Source: Henckelia pumila (Eukaryota > Streptophyta > Magnoliopsida > Lamiales > Gesneriaceae). Taken from it: a stretch of 64,000 nt of DNA. Positions 1 through 11,404 of this stretch are shown in pieces; within the stretch, counting starts at the first letter, position 1, and every line of letters starts with the position of its first letter. A program made the translations under genes and the position numbers. The stretch spans positions 154,395,753-154,459,752 of the forward strand of contig NC_133123.1 in assembly GCF_033568475.1 (NCBI RefSeq), written 5' to 3'. Under the pieces are notes generated by a model. It worked only from the letters and a program-made list of their open reading frames with translations. It ran no database searches and was not told where the DNA came from.

Positions 1-2935
1 ATCTAAATCCCCAGCCCAATCAGCATCACTAAATCCTACCAAATTAGAATTGGTTTCTTTAGTGTACTACAAACCCAAATTCAAAGTTCCAGCCACATAT
101 TTCAGTATACGTTTTACGGCCTTCAAGTGAGTAATTTTTGGGTTAGACTGGTATCTAGCACATAGACAAACACTATACATGATATCAGGTCTAATAGCAC
201 TTAAATATAAAAGACTACCAATCATGCTTCTGTAGATGGTGTTGTCAACACCTTCGGCAACATCCTCCCTAGACAGTTTTTCATTAGACCACATAGGTGT
301 GCGCATGTGTTTAGTGTTGTCATTCAGAAACTTCTTTACAAGATTTTTAGCATACTTTTTTTGTCACAAAAATATACCATCATGCATTTGTTTCACTTGC
401 AAGCCCAAGAAATATGTTAACTCACCAACCATGCTCATCTCAAATGTAGACGACATGCACTTCACAAAATCATCAACAAGTTTATCATTTGAAGCACAAA
501 AAATTATATAATCCACATAAATTTGGCAAATTAATATATTACCTTGAAACTTTTGCACAAACAAAGTCTTATCAACTTCACCTTTTTTGAAGCCAATATT
601 GAGCAAGTACTCAGTAAGTTTCCCATACCATGCACGTGGTGCTTGCTTCAATCCATACAATGTCTTTTTCAACTTATACACATAGTCAAGATGATTTGGA
701 TCATCAAAACCCTTAGGTTGTTTCACAAAGACTTCTTCATTTAGGATCCCATTCAAAAAGGCACTCTTTATATCCATTTGAAACAGTTTCATTCCCATAT
801 AACATGAAACAACAAGCAAAAGTCGGACTGACTCAATGCGGGCTACAGGAGCAAAGGTTTCATCAAAGTCCACCCCTTCAACCTGTGTATACCCTTGAGC
901 TACCAACCTAAATTTATTCCTAATGATGTTTCCCAACTCATCAGTTTTATTTTTGAAAATCCATTTAGTTCCTATGACATTTTCATGAGCAGGACGCGGT
1001 ACTAAGTACCAAACATCATTCCTAACAAATTGTTCTAACTCTTCATGCATAGCATTGACCCAAAATTCATCTTTTAAAGATTCTTCTACCTTTTTGGGTT
1101 CAATGTTTGACACGAAACAAGATAATCTTACCTGAGAATATGTAGAACTCATGCACAACAAACCTGCCATCTTTCGATAATCCACTTTCTCTTTTCTTCG
1201 AGTTTGCAAGTCTCCATGCACATCTCCAATGACCTGTGAGGTTGGGTGATTCTTTTGAATTCTGCTTGGAACGTTCTTTCCAGCTTCATTTACCTCACTG
1301 TTCTCATCAATATTCTCATCAGTAGGCTTTTCAACTTTTGATTCTGGATTTTCTATAGGAGGTGTTGTCAGAGGTGTTGACAACACTCCTTTGACAACAT
1401 CTAAATTTCTAGAATTTTCAAGCAGATCATTAACTTCATCCTCAGCTATTTTCTTCTTTAGATCTGCAAATTCATCAAAAACAACATTAATTGACTCAAA
1501 AATAGTCCGCATTCTTAAGTTGTACATCCTATAGGCTCGGCTATTTGATGAATATCCCAAGAACATACACTTATCACTTTTTGCATCAAATTTAGCAAGA
1601 TGATCCCTATCATTCAAAACGTGACATACACATCCAGAAACATAAAAATATTTAAGGTTTGGCCTCTTTTCCATGAGAATTTCGTAGGATGTCATAGTAG
1701 TACCATTCCTCAAATAAACTCTATTTGAAATATGACATGCAGTATTAAAGGCTTCAGCCAAAAAAAGTTTTGAAATATTTTTCGAACTCAACATCACTTT
1801 TGCCATTTCTTGCAAAGTCCTATTTTTCCTTTCAGCAATTCCATTTTGTTGTGGAGTTTTAGGAGCAGAAAATTCATGAGAAATATCTTTCTTATCACAC
1901 AGACTAGCAAAAGAAGAGTTTTCGAACTCCTTACCATGATCAGTGCGAATACGGATTACCTTCAGATTATGTAGATTCGTAATCTTAGTGAGCAGTTTCT
2001 TGAAGGCATCAAATGTGTCCGAGTTTTCTCTCAGAAAATTTACCCAAGTATATCAAACAAAAGAATATTTCTTACCTCCAAAGCTTTCAACATCCATTGG
2101 ACCCATCAAGTCCATATATAAAAGCTCAAGGTAGCGTGTTGTCACAGATGTTGGCAACACCTCATGTGACACCCTAGTTTGCTTCCCTTTCTGACACGCT
2201 TCACACACAAATGGAATACCAGATTTTAAGTTAGGCATACCTCTGACAGCATCTAACTTACTTAAGTTCTTTAAAGTCTTGAAGTTTGCATGACCCAATT
2301 TTTGATGCCATAGATCAAACTCATTCAATTTTGTGTGCCTACAAGTCATCTCTTCTCCGAGTTGATAGCAGTTATCCGATGACCTTGTACCTGTCATGAC
2401 ACACAAATTTGAATCATCAAAAACTTTGCATAATTTTTTTATCAAATTGTACATGCAAATTATCATCACAAAGTTGGCTTATGCTTATTAGATTTGCGGT
2501 TAATCCTTCAATATGAAGCACATTGCGAAGCTTGGGCAGACCAGCAACATCCAGAGTTCCTTTTCCTACAATGTTTCCCTTTGAATCTCCACCATAGGTT
2601 ACTTTTCCACTTTTCTGTTCAACATAGTCAGTGAGAAACTTTTTGGAACCTGTCATGTGACGAGAGCTACCGCTATCAAAGTACCATGCACCTAAAACAT
2701 TAGTTCTCAAAGCAGCATAAATCACATGACATTGAATATCAGCTTTTGGTACCCAAATCGTTCTTACATAAGATCTGTTTCTAGGGATGTTGTGGGGAGG
2801 TGTTGGCAAAACCTTAGGCAACACCTTCGATGCAGATCTATACCTGTAGTCTTCCTACAGCTTAAAACAATATGGTTTGATATGACCTGGTCTATGACAG
2901 TAATGACAGATGTACTTACGCTTCCTTCTAAATTT
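1..2935 (-). pseudogene. Pol of element A (second zinc knuckle, protease, integrase, reverse transcriptase)
   Basis: Read right to left: a CX2CX4HX4C knuckle near 2930-2880 (CHYC...GHIKPYC), an aspartic protease with a DSGSS active site near 2690, a GAG-pre-integrase domain with LWHQKLGHANF near 2310, integrase, and a copia reverse transcriptase with KSAFLNG and [12 protein letters not shown]. The catalytic box reads YVDYIIF instead of YVDDIIF, so the second catalytic Asp is lost. A stop follows GIFL near 364, and other breaks separate the pieces around 1816-2052 and 2417-2469. RNase H is off the window. The wrecked catalytic Asp and multiple breaks mean no enzyme is made. It is not a host gene. 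Confidence 0.88.
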
Positions 2936-2950
2936 TGAAGGGGCAGCAGG

Positions 2951-4612
2951 CTATGGCTTTGGTTTTGGAGGATCACTTGGTGAGGCCTTTTTTCTTGAGC
3001 TTTTTGCACTGCTATTTTCCTTGACAAACACAGGGCCTTTCGAACTTTCACCAACCTCAAATATGTTGTTTTCAAAACCTAAATCAGCCGTACCATCTCT
3101 TCCCATCATGAGTAACGAATCAAGCTTGGAAGTGCTTGAATTAAACTTGGCCAATGTAGCATTTGCTTTTCCGAGTTCTTTCTTCACTTGGCTTAGTTCC
3201 ATGTCTTTCTTACTCAGCATGACTTACAGTCTTGACACATCAGCCTTTAGATCAGAATTTTCCTTCGAAAGAATAGTATTCATCTTGTTCCTTTCAACCC
3301 AATCAGTATGAAGTTCTTAAAACATCATCCGAGTTTCTTCCATGGACATTGTCTATTCACCTGTATCATTATCACACATGTTATCAGTAATGGAGGAATT
3401 CAAACAAACTGACCTTTGGGAGATGTTGCGGCCAGGTGTGGCAACACCTGCGACAATATCTAAAGGATTGACTTGAAACTTTTTCTTGCTCTTCAGTAGG
3501 GCAGATAAGGCAGTATGACTTTCTTCATCTTCTTGTTCTTCTTCTTCAGACTCTCCATCACTCAAGAATGTGTTCATCACTTTCCTAAGCGTGTTGGCAC
3601 ACTCATTTGCATAGTGTCCAAAACCTTGACAAGCATGACATTGAACAGTATCCAACTTCTTTGACACAAACTTCTTCTTCCCTTCCAACATCAGTCGAGG
3701 CTTAGGAGTATCAACAGGTTTCCTTGGTGATTGTTCTGGTCCAGTAATCCTTAAAGGCTTGTTAGAGAACATTGGAGCCTTGAGTTTTTGATCCGTCTTT
3801 CTTGACTCTTTCATCTTCTTCAGATAATCATTGAATTTCCTAGTCATAAGAGAGATCGAATCATCTTCCAAGTCAGATTGATGAACTTCTTGATGAAATT
3901 GAACATACTCCTCGTACGAGGGTTTCGAAGCTTGAAGGGCTATTGATTTTTCTTTATCCTTCTCTTGTTCTGAATTGTTCATCTCAAAAACTTGAAGGAT
4001 GCTAATCAGTTCAGTCATATTCATCTTTGAAGTGTCTTTAATTTCTTCAAGCGCCCAAATCTTCCCATTAAATCTTTTAGGCAAGGATCGAAGAACCTTG
4101 TTCATCATAGTTTCACTAGCAATAGGTCATCCAAGAGCATGTGCCTCTGTAGCTATCTCCCTAAGTTTCTTATCATAATCAGCAATAGATTCATTTTCAT
4201 CCATCCTGATATTTTCAAATCTTGCGTTTAACAATCTCAATCTTGTTCTTCTCACGCTATCAGTCCCTTCACAGTGTTCTTGAAGAGCATCCCATGCATT
4301 CTTAGCAACAGTGCAATCAGCTATGATTCCATACATCCTCATATCAACAGTTGCAAAAATTGCATTGAGTGCTTTAGCATTGTAGCTTGAACTTTGTGTT
4401 TCCTTGGCAGTCCAAGTTTCTTCGTGCTTGATGATGTAGTCTCCATCTTCATCTAGCGTCTTTGGAGGAGTCCAACCAGTCAGAATACTTTGCCAAGCAC
4501 GAACATACATAGCCTTAATAGTATATCGCATCCTATTCTTCCATAGTGCGTAATTCGTGACATCAAGGATCGGAGATTTCAGGAACGAGTTCGCAACATA
4601 CGATGAGTCCAT
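2951..4612 (-). pseudogene. Gag of element A
   Basis: The N-terminal copia gag domain starts at 4612 (MDSSYVANSF, then LWKNRM, AWQSILTGW). It continues through the UBN2-like region (EHCEGTDSVRRTRL, ENESIADYDKKLREI), then after a stop near 4127 into a second piece with zinc knuckle CHACQGFGHYANEC near 3630. After a further break near 3353, a Lys/Glu-rich coiled-coil-like part (KKELGKANATLAKF) reaches about 2951. The capsid-nucleocapsid order and the long coiled-coil tail match gag of element B almost segment for segment. At least two frame or stop lesions make it a pseudogene. Confidence 0.87.
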
Positions 4613-4670
4613 CTTATTCCCTGTAATAAAATAAACAAACCAAGATCAGTTCTTAGTGTATCAAGAATAT

Positions 4671-4683
4671 GGCTCTGATGTCA
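4671..4683 (-). promoter_or_regulatory. Primer-binding site of element A
   Basis: On the minus strand it reads TGACATCAGAGCC, a decayed match to TGGTATCAGAGC, the usual complement of the 3' end of plant initiator Met-tRNA. It sits two bases inside the LTR end, as in element B. Confidence 0.7.
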
Positions 4684-4685
4684 CT

Positions 4686-5494
4686 TGTAAGGGAATAGGG
4701 GTTGCACATAAACTGTTTGAGGTGTTGTCACAAGATGTTGACCACACCTACAATAACACCTTGAGTAACTTGCAGCGGAATAAAATTAAAGCGTAAATAA
4801 AATAAACAAGCAACCAAATAAATAGACTCAATATGATTTAAGCAAGAGTATAAAATACTCTTGCAGCGCTTCAGGGCAAAACTTCACTAAAAAACAAATC
4901 AAAGAGTTTTCCAAACCCTAACACTAGTGATTATTGTAAAATTCAATTTCTTAAAATAATTGAGAAAATAAACCATAAAAATAACTCCTAAAAATTCTAT
5001 TCAAGATAGAATAAATAAAATAGAGTAAGAAGTTAAAAATCTTGATGCCAAAAAATTGTATAGTCGAAACACTCTTCAATCAATGATCTTCAAGTGTTCT
5101 TCAAGCATCAAGTAACCTTGACCGATTTGAGCTTTCAAAGATCTTCAATCTTTCTGTCAATGTACGTGTATGAAGCTCTTGGAAAATCTCACGGTCTCTC
5201 TCTATCTCTCTTTTCTTGTGAACGCCTATCTCAAATAAATAGACCAAGAATCCTTCTTCAATATATTTCCTTGTAGGCATAGGATTTCTTTGATTTGATC
5301 ATATCAAATCTACACAAATAAAAAAAGATAAATATTAGATATGATATGTTAAATATTTTAATCAGCTTATCAATATCGCAAATAGGAAATAAATCACATA
5401 AATAAAGATCACTTCATGTCCAAAAAAGACAAAAAATATTTAATAAACTCTTTTTCAAAATAGAATGATTTTAAAAAATAAAATATTCCTTTCA
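4686..5494 (-). repeat. 5' LTR of element A
   Basis: On the minus strand this runs from TGAAAGGAATA (5494) to CCCTTACA (4686), starting TG and ending CA. The start resembles TGAAAGAACATG, the LTR start of element B, and a minus-strand TATTTATT box lies near 5242-5235, at about the same distance from the 3' end as in B. The inner end is fixed by the primer-binding site; the outer end is set by similarity to B and could be off by some bases. It carries the family palindrome at 4733-4749. Confidence 0.75.
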
Positions 5495-5829
5495 ATATAC
5501 ACATACTTTATACACTAGTGTTGATTATACAAGATGCCGCAAGTAGCTCAAATGATTACGGCAAAACCTTTTTGAGTTCAGATGATCACCTACCTTAACA
5601 TAACCCTAGATATATATAGTCATTATTGTTTATAATAATATATATTAGTTATCACCAAACCTTGATAATATTATGTCATACTATAAACGGATCATATATA
5701 TTATTTTAGGGAATAGTGCATTTACTTAAATTACCAAGTTAAATTATAAATTATTATTTTATTAGCAAAACATTTCTAGTCTCTACATTTATTCCTCACA
5801 ATTACATTATTATTGGAATCATCCATCAC
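5495..5829. other. Putative laccase intron remnant between element A and the last exon
   Basis: AT-rich sequence with no open frame of note. It ends in an acceptor-like CATCACAG just before the laccase coding block. Read with the laccase, it is the 3' end of an intron that element A has entered, or the breakpoint that truncated the gene. Confidence 0.55.
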
Positions 5830-6949
5830 AGATACCTTCATACAGACAGTTGAAAGCGGGAAAACCTACATGCTAAGAATCATAAACGCGGCGTTGAACG
5901 ACGAGCTCTACTTCGCCGTGGCGAATCACAGCTTGATGGTGGTGGAAATCGACGCGGTTTACACGAAACCGTTCGCCACATCCGCCATAATGATCACTCC
6001 CGGGCAAACCACGACGGTGTTGCTAACCGCGGATCAAGTCCCCGATTCTTCCGGCATGTTTGTAATGGCGGCTAGACCTTACTTGACCTCAGTTTTCCCA
6101 TTTGATAACTCAACCACAATTGGTTTCTTGAAGTACAAACCTAACTCCTATCTTGAAACCAAGAAGCCTCCGGCAATTCCAACTGATCACTACACTACTT
6201 TGCCTAGCAATCTCCCAGTAATGAAAGATACCCTATTCGCCACGCAGTTTTCGGACAAGCTCCGGAGCCTCGGATCACATGTTTACCCTTGCAACGTGCC
6301 GAAAAAGATCGATAAACGCGCCGTCATGACGATCAGCTTGAATCTTCAAGACTGCCCGGTGAATGAAACCTGTAAAGGGTACCTAAACAAGAAGTTCTAC
6401 GCTTCGATCAACAACCAATCTTTTGTTCGTCCTTCGATGTCGATTCTCGAATCGCATTACCGCAACCTCAACTCCGGGATCTCTTCCGACTTCCCCGAAA
6501 GGCCACCCTATGTTTTCAACTACACCGGAGTGAACCCCGTGGCAGAAAACATGAACACGGAGTTCGGAACCAAAGTGCTGCAGGTTCCCTTCGGCACGCG
6601 ACTCGAGATCGTTTTACAAGATACTAACTTCTTGAATCCGGAAAACCATCCTATACATGTTCATGGCCATAACTTCTTCATTGTGGGAAGAGGGTTCGGG
6701 AACTTTGACGAGACAAAAGATCTCGAGGGGTACAATCTGGTGGATCCACCGGAGAGGAACACGGTGGGCGTTCCGGTGGGTGGATGGGCGGCGATTCGGC
6801 TTGTCGCGGATAATCCAGGAGTTTGGTTCATACATTGCCATCTTGAGCAACATACATCATGGGGTTTAGCGATGGGGTTTATTGTTAAAAGTGGGAAGGA
6901 GCCGTTTCAATGCTTAGTGCCCCCTCCAAGTGATTTTCCAAGGTGCTAA
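5830..6949 (+). CDS. Laccase (multicopper oxidase), C-terminal exon only
   Basis: The frame reads from TFIQTVESGKTYMLRIINAA to the stop at 6949, covering the end of cupredoxin domain 2 and all of domain 3. Copper ligands are visible: HPIHVHGHNF for the type 2/3 centre and WFIHCHLEQHTSWGL with the HCH tripeptide for types 1 and 3. Laccases are secreted, glycosylated oxidases of phenols and monolignols that reduce oxygen to water; many act in lignin polymerisation. The first domain, with the HWHG and HAH copper motifs, is absent, so the piece alone cannot be active. A plausible acceptor CACAG precedes 5830, as expected for a laccase last exon. Upstream exons should lie left of element A, off the window, or be lost. 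The exon is open to its end with no lesion, which favours a gene that was recently or is still functional. Which laccase clade it belongs to is not clear to me. Confidence 0.88.
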
Positions 6950-8142
6950 AATTGAAGCTTTGAGATATATAAATATATATAATTAATAGATTGTTTTTTT
7001 CGTGACTTTTGATAGATCCATTTAGATTTCAAATTTTGATTATCATGATTTCTTTTTTGGTACTTATATTTTGTTGGTGACTAGTTTAATTTTGTGTTAT
7101 ATCTTTATTTTGGAAATTTTTATGTGAAAAATCAATGTCCCATTGGTTATGGTTTTCTAAATGCATAAGAACTAATTGTCGGTATTGTGTGTATTTATGT
7201 GAAAGTATGTGTGTGTGGCACGTACGTGATTAACAGTTGAAAATATGATTACAAAATTTAGGTATAAAATTGTTTGAACACATCATATTTAGAAATATTT
7301 TCTGCAGTCTAAACAAATCAAAACGCAATAGATAAAAATCGTCATGACCTTAATAATATACGTTCACTTATCCATATGACAAATTAACTTCTCAATTCGC
7401 TTCTTGTGTGACTTTGATTTTTGACATGGAGACAATTCTCTCAAACAAACAATATATTTTTATCATCCAAATACTATTATAAGAGAAAAACGATAAAAAT
7501 GAATTAACAGAAGCACATATAACATAATGACACACGAATATCAAATAAAATTTTATTAATTACCAAAATTATCATACTAATGTTAAAATAAAACCACTAA
7601 TACTGCTGGTAAATTCAATATCAGTTATATTTTTGCTTAATTTTTAAGATTTTGTTTTAGTAAATTTTGTCAGAATGGTTTTTTTGTAAATTAAATTGAT
7701 GACTATCCATTTTATGTGAAATAAAATTTTTTTTGAAGGGATGTGAAATAAAATTTTAAAACAATATGAACGTATATATAAATATGTGTAATCAAACACA
7801 TTTAAAAACGTTAAATAATTAGATTAAAATGTAAAATGTAAAAGTTTTAATCTCTAACCAAATAATGCTAAAAATTACCACTAACAAATAATGCTAAAAA
7901 AGGGATAAATACTATCACTTAATTTGTAGTGGTTAGATGGTGTGTTAGTCCTAGTTGGCTTAATAACATTGTATCTGGAGATTTATCGAATTAATTCAAG
8001 TTATGTTTTCCTTTAATTTTTTAAAAAAATTAAAAATTAAAATTAAAATTCAAAGCAACAAAAACAGAATGGACCACTTAAAGATAATAATTGAAGCGGT
8101 ACAAAAAATGGACCATCGTAGCATCGTAAATTGGACCTTAAA
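6950..8142. other. AT-rich laccase 3' flank, no gene seen
   Basis: Holds the laccase 3' UTR and terminator region and AT-rich intergenic DNA. I see no coding potential; the short open frame at 8003-8215 runs into the tandem repeat and has no recognisable features. Confidence 0.6.
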
Positions 8143-8733
8143 GGAAGGATCACAAGTTCACAACTCACAAGTCGATGCATTTCCGGTCCAAATTTCAAAT
8201 TTACATCTCATTTAAAATTACATGAATTAAAATGAATTTTATTATATATAAAAAATTTATTTTAAATTTACTTAGGTTACGTTTGAATCAATGAATTTCA
8301 ATTAATGTACTCAAATATTTTTTTTTTGTTTAGAAAAGGAAGGATCACAAATTCACAACTCACAAGTCGATGCATTTCCGGTCCAAATTTCAAATTTGCA
8401 TCTCATTTAAAATTACATGAATTAAAATGAATTTAATTATATATAACAAATTAATTTTAAATTTACTTAGGTTACGTTTGAATCAATTAATTTCAACTAA
8501 TGTACTCAAATATTTTTTTTTTTTTTTTGTTTAGAAAAGGAAGGATCACAAGTTCACAACTCACAAGTCGATGCATTTCCGGTCCAAATTTCAAATTTGC
8601 ATCTCACTTAAAATTACATGAATTAAAATGAATTTTATTATATATAACAAATTAATTTTAAATTTACTTAGGTTACGTTTGAATCATGAATTTCAATTAA
8701 TGTACTCAAATATTTTTTTTAAGAAAAGTAATT
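8143..8733. repeat. Three tandem copies of a ~195-201 bp unit containing a MITE left end
   Basis: Units start at 8143, 8338 and 8539, each with GGAAGGATCACAA followed by CACAAGTCGATGCATTTCCGG, then ATTACATGAATTAAAATG and GGTTACGTTTGAATCA. Copies differ by a few substitutions and by poly-T length. The terminal inverted repeat GGTTACGTTTG recurs at 8275, 8470 and 8671, so the duplicated unit straddles the left boundary of the neighbouring MITE. Confidence 0.9.
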
Positions 8734-8959
8734 AAACCCATAAAATTTAAATCGACTCGTTACATGTTTATATGGTTTTTGCATGTTAACCAATCTGGAT
8801 TTTAAGTTCACCTCTCATTTGAAACCAATTAGATTTTGTATTAAATTATTAATGTGTAAATAAGTAAATTAAATGTGAATTTAAAATTTAATCTATTATT
8901 TCATTGTAAATAATAAATAATAAAGCAATCGAAATCCATGAATTTCAAATCCAACAACC
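8671..8959. mobile_element. MITE, Tourist/PIF-like, same family as 55701-55998
   Basis: About 289 bp. Left end GGTTACGTTTGAATCATGAA, right end TTCAAATCCAACAACC, which is its imperfect inverted copy. The flanks share TA. Internal stretches such as TGTTTATATGGT and GGATTTTAAGTTCA also occur in the MITE at 55701-55998. Element B is inserted at its right-hand end. Confidence 0.7.
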
Positions 8960-8960
8960 T

Positions 8961-9737
8961 TGAAAGAACATGTTGTGCACATGTCTTTTAAATTATTTCC
9001 TTATTGCATTCAATTTCTATATTTATAGTTTTGCTTTTCTTAGAACAAGTGTTAAAATTAGTAATATCAGTTATATCTTGATTCGAAATATTTGATTCTA
9101 ATGATATATTGTTTTCATGCTTTGTAGGTTCTTATTTATGAAAATATATTGAAGATCTATTTATAGGAGTGCTTGAACCGAGAGAGACGACAACAACGAG
9201 ATAGAGAGATCAAGAGAGTGAAACATAGAGAGTAAAATACATAGAGAAAGTACTGCAGAAATTCTAGAGTATTGAAGTTCGATCATTGAAGAATTTCTGA
9301 AGAGATACTACTGCTACGTTGTGTTGCCGAGTAGTGTTGGAAACACTGAAGAACACACGAGTGAAGTGTTGTTCAGAAAGTGTTTTTTTGGTTTTCGTTT
9401 TTCGGTTTAGAACTTCCTATTGATTTATTATTCTAGTTTTTACTAGTTTTTAGAAAGTCGTTTATTTTCTCAATCTGTTGAGAAAAGTAGTTTTTCATAA
9501 AACAATCGCTAGTTGGTTTTTTGTAAACTGGTTTAATTTTCTAGTGATTATTTCGCCATGAGGCATAGTACAAGTACTTAGTACTTGTGCATAAATATCT
9601 GTGTGTTATTTACTTTTATTGTTAGTTAATTATTCTGCTGCATAGTGTTATCGTGAAGTGTTGACAACACTGAAAGATAACACACACTCGAAAAGTTTTC
9701 TGGTATTTCTGTGATTTCATACTGTCCAAACCATACA
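8961..9737 (+). repeat. 5' LTR of element B
   Basis: Starts TGAAAGAACATG and ends CCATACA, matching 29996-30772 along its whole length. A TATA-like TATTTATAG lies at 9159, followed by a purine-rich leader. Palindromes of the family occur at 9333-9347 and 9657-9671. Confidence 0.95.
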
Positions 9738-9738
9738 A

Positions 9739-9752
9739 TTGGCGTCAGAGAC
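9739..9752 (+). promoter_or_regulatory. Primer-binding site of element B
   Basis: TTGGCGTCAGAGAC lies just inside the 5' LTR, a degenerate match to the initiator Met-tRNA complement TGGTATCAGAGC. Confidence 0.7.
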
Positions 9753-9807
9753 ACTTACTTGACGATACTAAGTGTGATTCTGTTTTTGTGTTTGACAGGA
9801 CATCACA

Positions 9808-11404
9808 ATGGAGATACCTTATTCAGGAACTGCTCAACGCCCTCCAATCTTGGATGGATCCAACTATTCTATCTGGAAAGTTAGGATGCGTGTCTACATC
9901 AAATCGATTGATGAAAAGGCATGGCAGCCTGTGTTACAAGGCTGGAATCCACCAAGGAGAACTGATGGAGAAGGAGAAGGAGAAGGAGATTTTCTCCTCA
10001 AACCAGAAACGAAATGGAATGCCGATGAAACTGCTGCTTCGAATATGAACAACAAAGCTCTTAATGCTATATTTACTTCTCTTGATTCTAATATTTTTCA
10101 CTTGTAACTAACTGTATTTGTGCTAAACAGGCTTGGGAAAAACTTCAAATGCACTGTGAAGGATCCGATAGTGTGCGTCGAACCAAAAGAAAGATTCTCA
10201 CTACTCAGTTTGAAAATCTGAAAATGGAAGAAAGTGAGACAATCGATGATTATGAACGACGTTTGAGGAAGATAGAGAATGAGGCAATTGATCTTGGTGA
10301 TGCTATTTCTAACGAACGTTTAGTGAGCAAAGTGTCAAAGATCACTGTCGGAAAGATTTCAAATGAAGATTTGTGCCATTGATGAATCAAAAGACACATC
10401 AATTCTGGGATTGGATGAATTGATGAGTTCACTTCGAACATATGAGTTAAAGATGAATTTTGGAAAAAAAGGACAAAGGTAAGTTTATTGCACTTCAAGT
10501 TTCTAATGACTCATACAATGATTTTGTTGATCTGACACAGGGAGTCAATGAGTCTGACTTAGGAGATGATTCAATCGCCTTTCTTACCAAACAATTTGGT
10601 AACTACTTGAAGAGAATGAGAGATTTTAAGAAACCTGGTCAGAAACCTAAAGTTTTGATGCTCCTACTGTTGGAAAACCATTGAGGATATGCGGACCAGA
10701 ACATAATATCATCCCTTCAAAGAGTCAAAATCACTTTCAGAAAGAAGGAAAAACACTGAATATCTCAAAGAAGTTTGAATCTGTGAAATGTCATGAGTGC
10801 ACAGGCTTCGGTCACTATGCTAATGAGTGCCCAACCAGACTTCGTAAAGGAATGTGTACTTCCCTAAGTGATGATGAAGATGAGGAAGGAACAAAACAAG
10901 GAGAAGAAGAGACTCACTATGCTCTTTCAGTTTTGGTGACGCAGAAGAAACACAGTGCTGTCACAGATGTCACAACACTTGGTCACAACACTGACCAAAA
11001 AGTACTTTGTCTGAATGCATCTGTTTCTGAAGACTCAAATCAGGAAGCTGGTGAAGTAGAACTGTCTTGGGATAATGCTCAGAAGATGTATGAAGAATTG
11101 TATAATGACTGGATATTAAGGAACACGACAAATTCTGCTTTAACAAAGGAGAACAGTGAACTAAAAGCTTCAGTGGCTAAACTTGAAGTTGTTCTGAGCA
11201 AGAAGGATTTAGAACTAGGCAAGGTCAAAGAAGAGCTTGGAAGAGCCAATGCAACTCTCGCAAAGTTTAATTCAAGAAAGACCAAGCTGGATTCAATTTT
11301 TATGATGGGAAAAGATGATAGAGCTGGTCTAGGATTTCATAATAGCAAGTTTGAAGTTGGGGAGTCGTCACAAACTGTTTTTGCCAAAGAGAACAGTAAC
11401 TCTG
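9808..11404 (+). pseudogene. Gag of element B, frameshifted and interrupted by a solo LTR
   Basis: Starts at 9808 (MEIPYSGTAQRPPILDGSNY), the usual copia gag opening, with YSIWKVRMRVYIK. Homology with gag of element A runs through HCEGSDSVRRTK, the zinc knuckle CHECTGFGHYANEC near 10790 and a coiled-coil-like KVKEELGRANATLAKF near 11225. Frame changes are needed near 10100, 10340, 10465 and 10680. At 11404 the frame is cut by the solo LTR; removing that LTR and one CTCTG copy joins it in frame to 13303, where the second knuckle reads CHYY...GHIKPYC with one Cys changed to Tyr. No functional capsid is expected from this copy. Confidence 0.88.

Larger units (their letters stand above)
1..5494 (-). 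mobile_element. Sirevirus-like Ty1/copia retrotransposon A, 3' part off the left edge
   Basis: A copia element read on the minus strand. From right to left it has a 5' LTR (5494-4686), a primer-binding site, gag, protease, integrase and most of reverse transcriptase; RNase H and the 3' LTR lie beyond position 1. Domain order PR-IN-RT defines Ty1/copia. Its proteins align closely to those of element B at 8961-30772, and both carry the same dispersed palindrome, so they are one family. The reading frame is broken in several places, so this copy is dead. The base after the LTR begins ATATA, a possible target duplication whose partner is off-window. It lies antisense to, and about 335 bp upstream of, the last laccase exon. 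Confidence 0.9.
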
